Assembly (NCBI GenBank): GCA_030152125.1
Contig: JASLIR010000282.1
Span: 1-6,468, forward strand
Origin: Alkanindiges sp.
GTDB lineage: Bacteria; Pseudomonadota; Gammaproteobacteria; Pseudomonadales; Moraxellaceae
Reading direction: 5' to 3'
DNA length: 6,468 nucleotides
Shown piece after piece: positions 5,077 to 6,468 of the stretch. Position numbers and translations under genes: made by a program. Position 1 is the first letter of the stretch. Each line of letters opens with the position of its first letter. The notes under the pieces were generated by a model. The model saw nothing but the letters and a program-made list of their open reading frames with translations. It searched no databases and was not told the origin of the DNA.

Positions 5077-5868
5077 ATGGGTAATGCTGCGGTACGGTTA
5101 AACACACAACCCGACAACCAAACACATAAGCAGGCAGACAACCGGACAGATCATCAACATGATCACAGCACCAGCAACCCGCACACTTTATCCCGGCATC
5201 CGCGCAGCCAAACGCCTGAACAAGGCACCCATGCTGCCGCATTGCCAGCAACACAAACCCTGCTGCCCTGGCCTGTACCTGCCGGAAGTACCACAGCCGC
5301 TAATGAAGCAGCGCGTGTGGACTGGCTTATTCTACATTTTAATCACTGGTTTGCCCATCACAACGTGATATTACAGCGTGGTGAGCATGAGCCGGAATAT
5401 TTTCCAGCTGCTATGCCAGCCGGCATGAATATAGACAGCCAGCCGCAACCGGCGCGGATTGTGTTTGCCCACGGCTACTTTGCCAGTGCGCTGCATGAAA
5501 TCAGCCACTGGTGCATTGCCGGTGCCCAGCGTCGCCTGTTAGCAGATTTAGGCTACTGGTATGCGCCGGATGGGCGCAATGCCGAACAGCAGGCTTTATT
5601 TGAACAGATGGAAGTAAAGCCGCAGGCACTGGAATGGCTATTCACGCAAGCCTGCCAGCGTAAATTCCGCGTATCACTGGATAATTTAAATGGCGAGGCA
5701 GGCTCCGGCGAGCAGTTTAAAAACCATGTACATGCCCGCGTACACGATTTACTGGCTGGCCGTGCCCCTCTTCCGCGTGATGCCCAGCGTTTGATTACCG
5801 GGCTGTGCAATGCGATCCGTGCAGGTAAACCCTTGCATGCCGATGAGTTTAGCCGCGACTGCTTATAG
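5077..5868 (+). CDS. epmC: Elongation factor P hydroxylase EpmC (YfcM family) with N-terminal extension
   Basis: EpmC hydroxylates the lysine on elongation factor P that EpmA and EpmB have already modified. The core from about residue 80 to 255 aligns well with E. coli YfcM (182 aa): EPEYFPA, IVFAHGYFASALHEISHWCIAG with an HExxH-like iron-binding set (His140, Glu141, His144), DLGYWYAPDGR, VEVKPQALEWLF with Glu179, and SLDNL. Ahead of it lie about 80 extra residues, polar and low in complexity, rich in Thr, Gln, Asn and His (at least eight His within residues 17-52), then a Pro/Ala stretch. That extension is not part of the known core. The frame stays open through it, but the ribosome site at this ATG is weak (GATGG about 9 nt upstream). 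An internal TTG (residue 56) or GTG (residue 81) start cannot be excluded. The 3' end overlaps the opposing membrane-protein gene by 20 bp. The neighbouring rpmF and yceD share the translation theme. Confidence 0.93.
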   Translation: MGNAAVRLNTQPDNQTHKQADNRTDHQHDHSTSNPHTLSRHPRSQTPEQGTHAAALPATQTLLPWPVPAGSTTAANEAARVDWLILHFNHWFAHHNVILQRGEHEPEYFPAAMPAGMNIDSQPQPARIVFAHGYFASALHEISHWCIAGAQRRLLADLGYWYAPDGRNAEQQALFEQMEVKPQALEWLFTQACQRKFRVSLDNLNGEAGSGEQFKNHVHARVHDLLAGRAPLPRDAQRLITGLCNAIRAGKPLHADEFSRDCL

Positions 5869-6310
5869 CAAGGCGGCGTACGGGCAACCAGAAAACAATA
5901 AATACCCCTAAGGACAGCCAGCCCAGTAATACATCACCCGCCAGATGGATCATTTCATGCTGCATGAGCAAAGCCATAAGAAACATGGCGCCAAAATGAG
6001 CAATATTGGCCAGCGCGGTAAAATCAAAAAACAAAGCATGCTGCAAGGGTTTGCTGGCAGCCCTGATTAAAAAGCCACCCCATATAATATAGATAATGCT
6101 GATCATCAGCTCATAATGCTCTGCGCCACCAGTTTGGTCACCCCAGCGCAGCAGGCGCATCACCAGCTTGCCCCACTCATATTGCAACAACCAGTTATCC
6201 AGCCCTGTCAGTATCATGACAAAGGCCAGACCAAAAAATAATAAAAACCCCACGCCGGTTAAGCGTGCAACCCACTGAAAACACCTTAAGCCACCAGTTT
6301 GTTCAGCCAT
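5849..6310 (-). CDS. Small four-helix membrane protein, possibly DUF6632-like
   Basis: This 153-residue product is a predicted inner-membrane protein with four hydrophobic segments at about 17-36, 66-84, 94-116 and 122-144. Its second half has the pattern LIRAASKPLQH, ANIAHFGAMF, MQHEMIHLAGDV. This recalls the DUF6632 family of unknown function, an assignment made from memory and only moderately sure. His105, His118, His122 and Asp126 lie close together at or in the membrane and are the obvious candidates for a functional site. The start is the ATG at 6310-6308, chosen because GGGAGA stands 4 to 5 nt before it. A TTG (6337) and another ATG (6325) are in frame upstream but have no ribosome site. 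The gene is monocistronic as far as visible and converges on epmC with a 20-bp overlap of the coding ends. No function can be assigned. Confidence 0.8.
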   Translation of the reverse strand: MAEQTGGLRCFQWVARLTGVGFLLFFGLAFVMILTGLDNWLLQYEWGKLVMRLLRWGDQTGGAEHYELMISIIYIIWGGFLIRAASKPLQHALFFDFTALANIAHFGAMFLMALLMQHEMIHLAGDVLLGWLSLGVFIVFWLPVRRLAISSRG

Positions 6311-6339
6311 TTTATCTCCCACCATAGCATCAACCAATT

Positions 6340-6371
6340 AAAAAAATATAAGTTCTTTTTTGGAACTTATA
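6340..6371 (-). terminator. Terminator-like hairpin in the leader of the membrane-protein gene
   Basis: A perfect 9-bp A/T-rich inverted repeat, TATAAGTTC / GAACTTATA (6347-6355 and 6363-6371), has a 7-nt loop. On the minus strand it is followed directly by seven T residues (6340-6346). It ends about 30 bp before the gene start. It may terminate an upstream minus-strand transcript or act as an attenuator in the gene's own leader. Confidence 0.6.
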
Positions 6372-6421
6372 GATGCAAAGAAGGCAGCGCATTGGCAAAA
6401 ACTACCAATTCGATCAGACGT

Positions 6422-6449
6422 GGTATAAAAACGGATGACCAATAGTCAA
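6422..6449 (-). promoter_or_regulatory. Candidate sigma-70 promoter for the membrane-protein gene
   Basis: On the minus strand there is TTGACT (6444-6449, 5 of 6), a 16-bp spacer and TATACC (6422-6427, 4 of 6). Transcription would start near 6415, giving a leader of about 105 nt that contains the terminator-like hairpin. The -10 is imperfect, so the call is moderate. Confidence 0.4.
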
Positions 6450-6468
6450 ACCGATAAATTGTTCATAC

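Noticed and set aside
6373..6438. 21-codon plus-strand ORF MQRRQRIGKNYQFDQTWYKNG
   Set aside because: It has no good ribosome site or promoter and lies opposite the candidate leader of the membrane protein gene; too short to support.
6414..6467. Minus-strand open stretch at the right edge ending YEQFIGLTIGHPFLYHV
   Set aside because: It could be the C-terminus of a gene beyond the window, but only 17 codons are visible and it overlaps a promoter candidate.

Overview
The window looks like chromosomal DNA of a gammaproteobacterium. The closest resemblance, from recalled family sequences, is to Moraxellaceae (Acinetobacter-like): the FabG and ACP sequences, and a rpmF / fabD-fabG-acpP order with plsX, fabH and fabF missing. 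This assignment is inference from memory, not a search result. All genes are of housekeeping type. I see no rRNA, tRNA, insertion sequence, CRISPR array or prophage gene.

Layout from left to right: the 3' part of queG (epoxyqueuosine reductase, + strand) runs in from the left edge. It converges on a minus-strand kbp/ygaU-type gene (BON plus LysM protein) that has its own terminator. An unassigned stretch of about 320 bp follows, containing a strong terminator after acpP. Then comes the minus-strand fatty-acid block, transcribed fabD, fabG, acpP, with a 4-nt overlap between fabD and fabG. A 303-bp gap holds the rpmF terminator and the fabD upstream region. Beyond it, transcribed leftward, are yceD (DUF177) and rpmF (ribosomal protein L32). 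Diverging from yceD is epmC (EF-P hydroxylase, + strand), which overlaps at its 3' end with a small four-helix membrane protein gene on the minus strand. The last 130 bp hold that gene's leader, with a promoter candidate and a terminator-like hairpin.

Functionally the window joins two themes. One is translation: queuosine modification of tRNA wobble bases (QueG), ribosomal protein L32, YceD linked to 23S rRNA, and EF-P hydroxylation (EpmC). The other is the core of type II fatty acid synthesis: malonyl loading by FabD, ketoreduction by FabG, and the acyl carrier AcpP. In enterobacteria yceD-rpmF-plsX-fabH-fabD-fabG-acpP-fabF form one continuous cluster. Here a terminator after rpmF and an intergenic region split it into two units.

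I did not find a clearly new biological system. The points most worth checking are a nearly leaderless yceD promoter, a His-rich N-terminal extension on EpmC, a His in place of the usual catalytic Asn in FabG, and an attenuator-like leader before the membrane protein gene.
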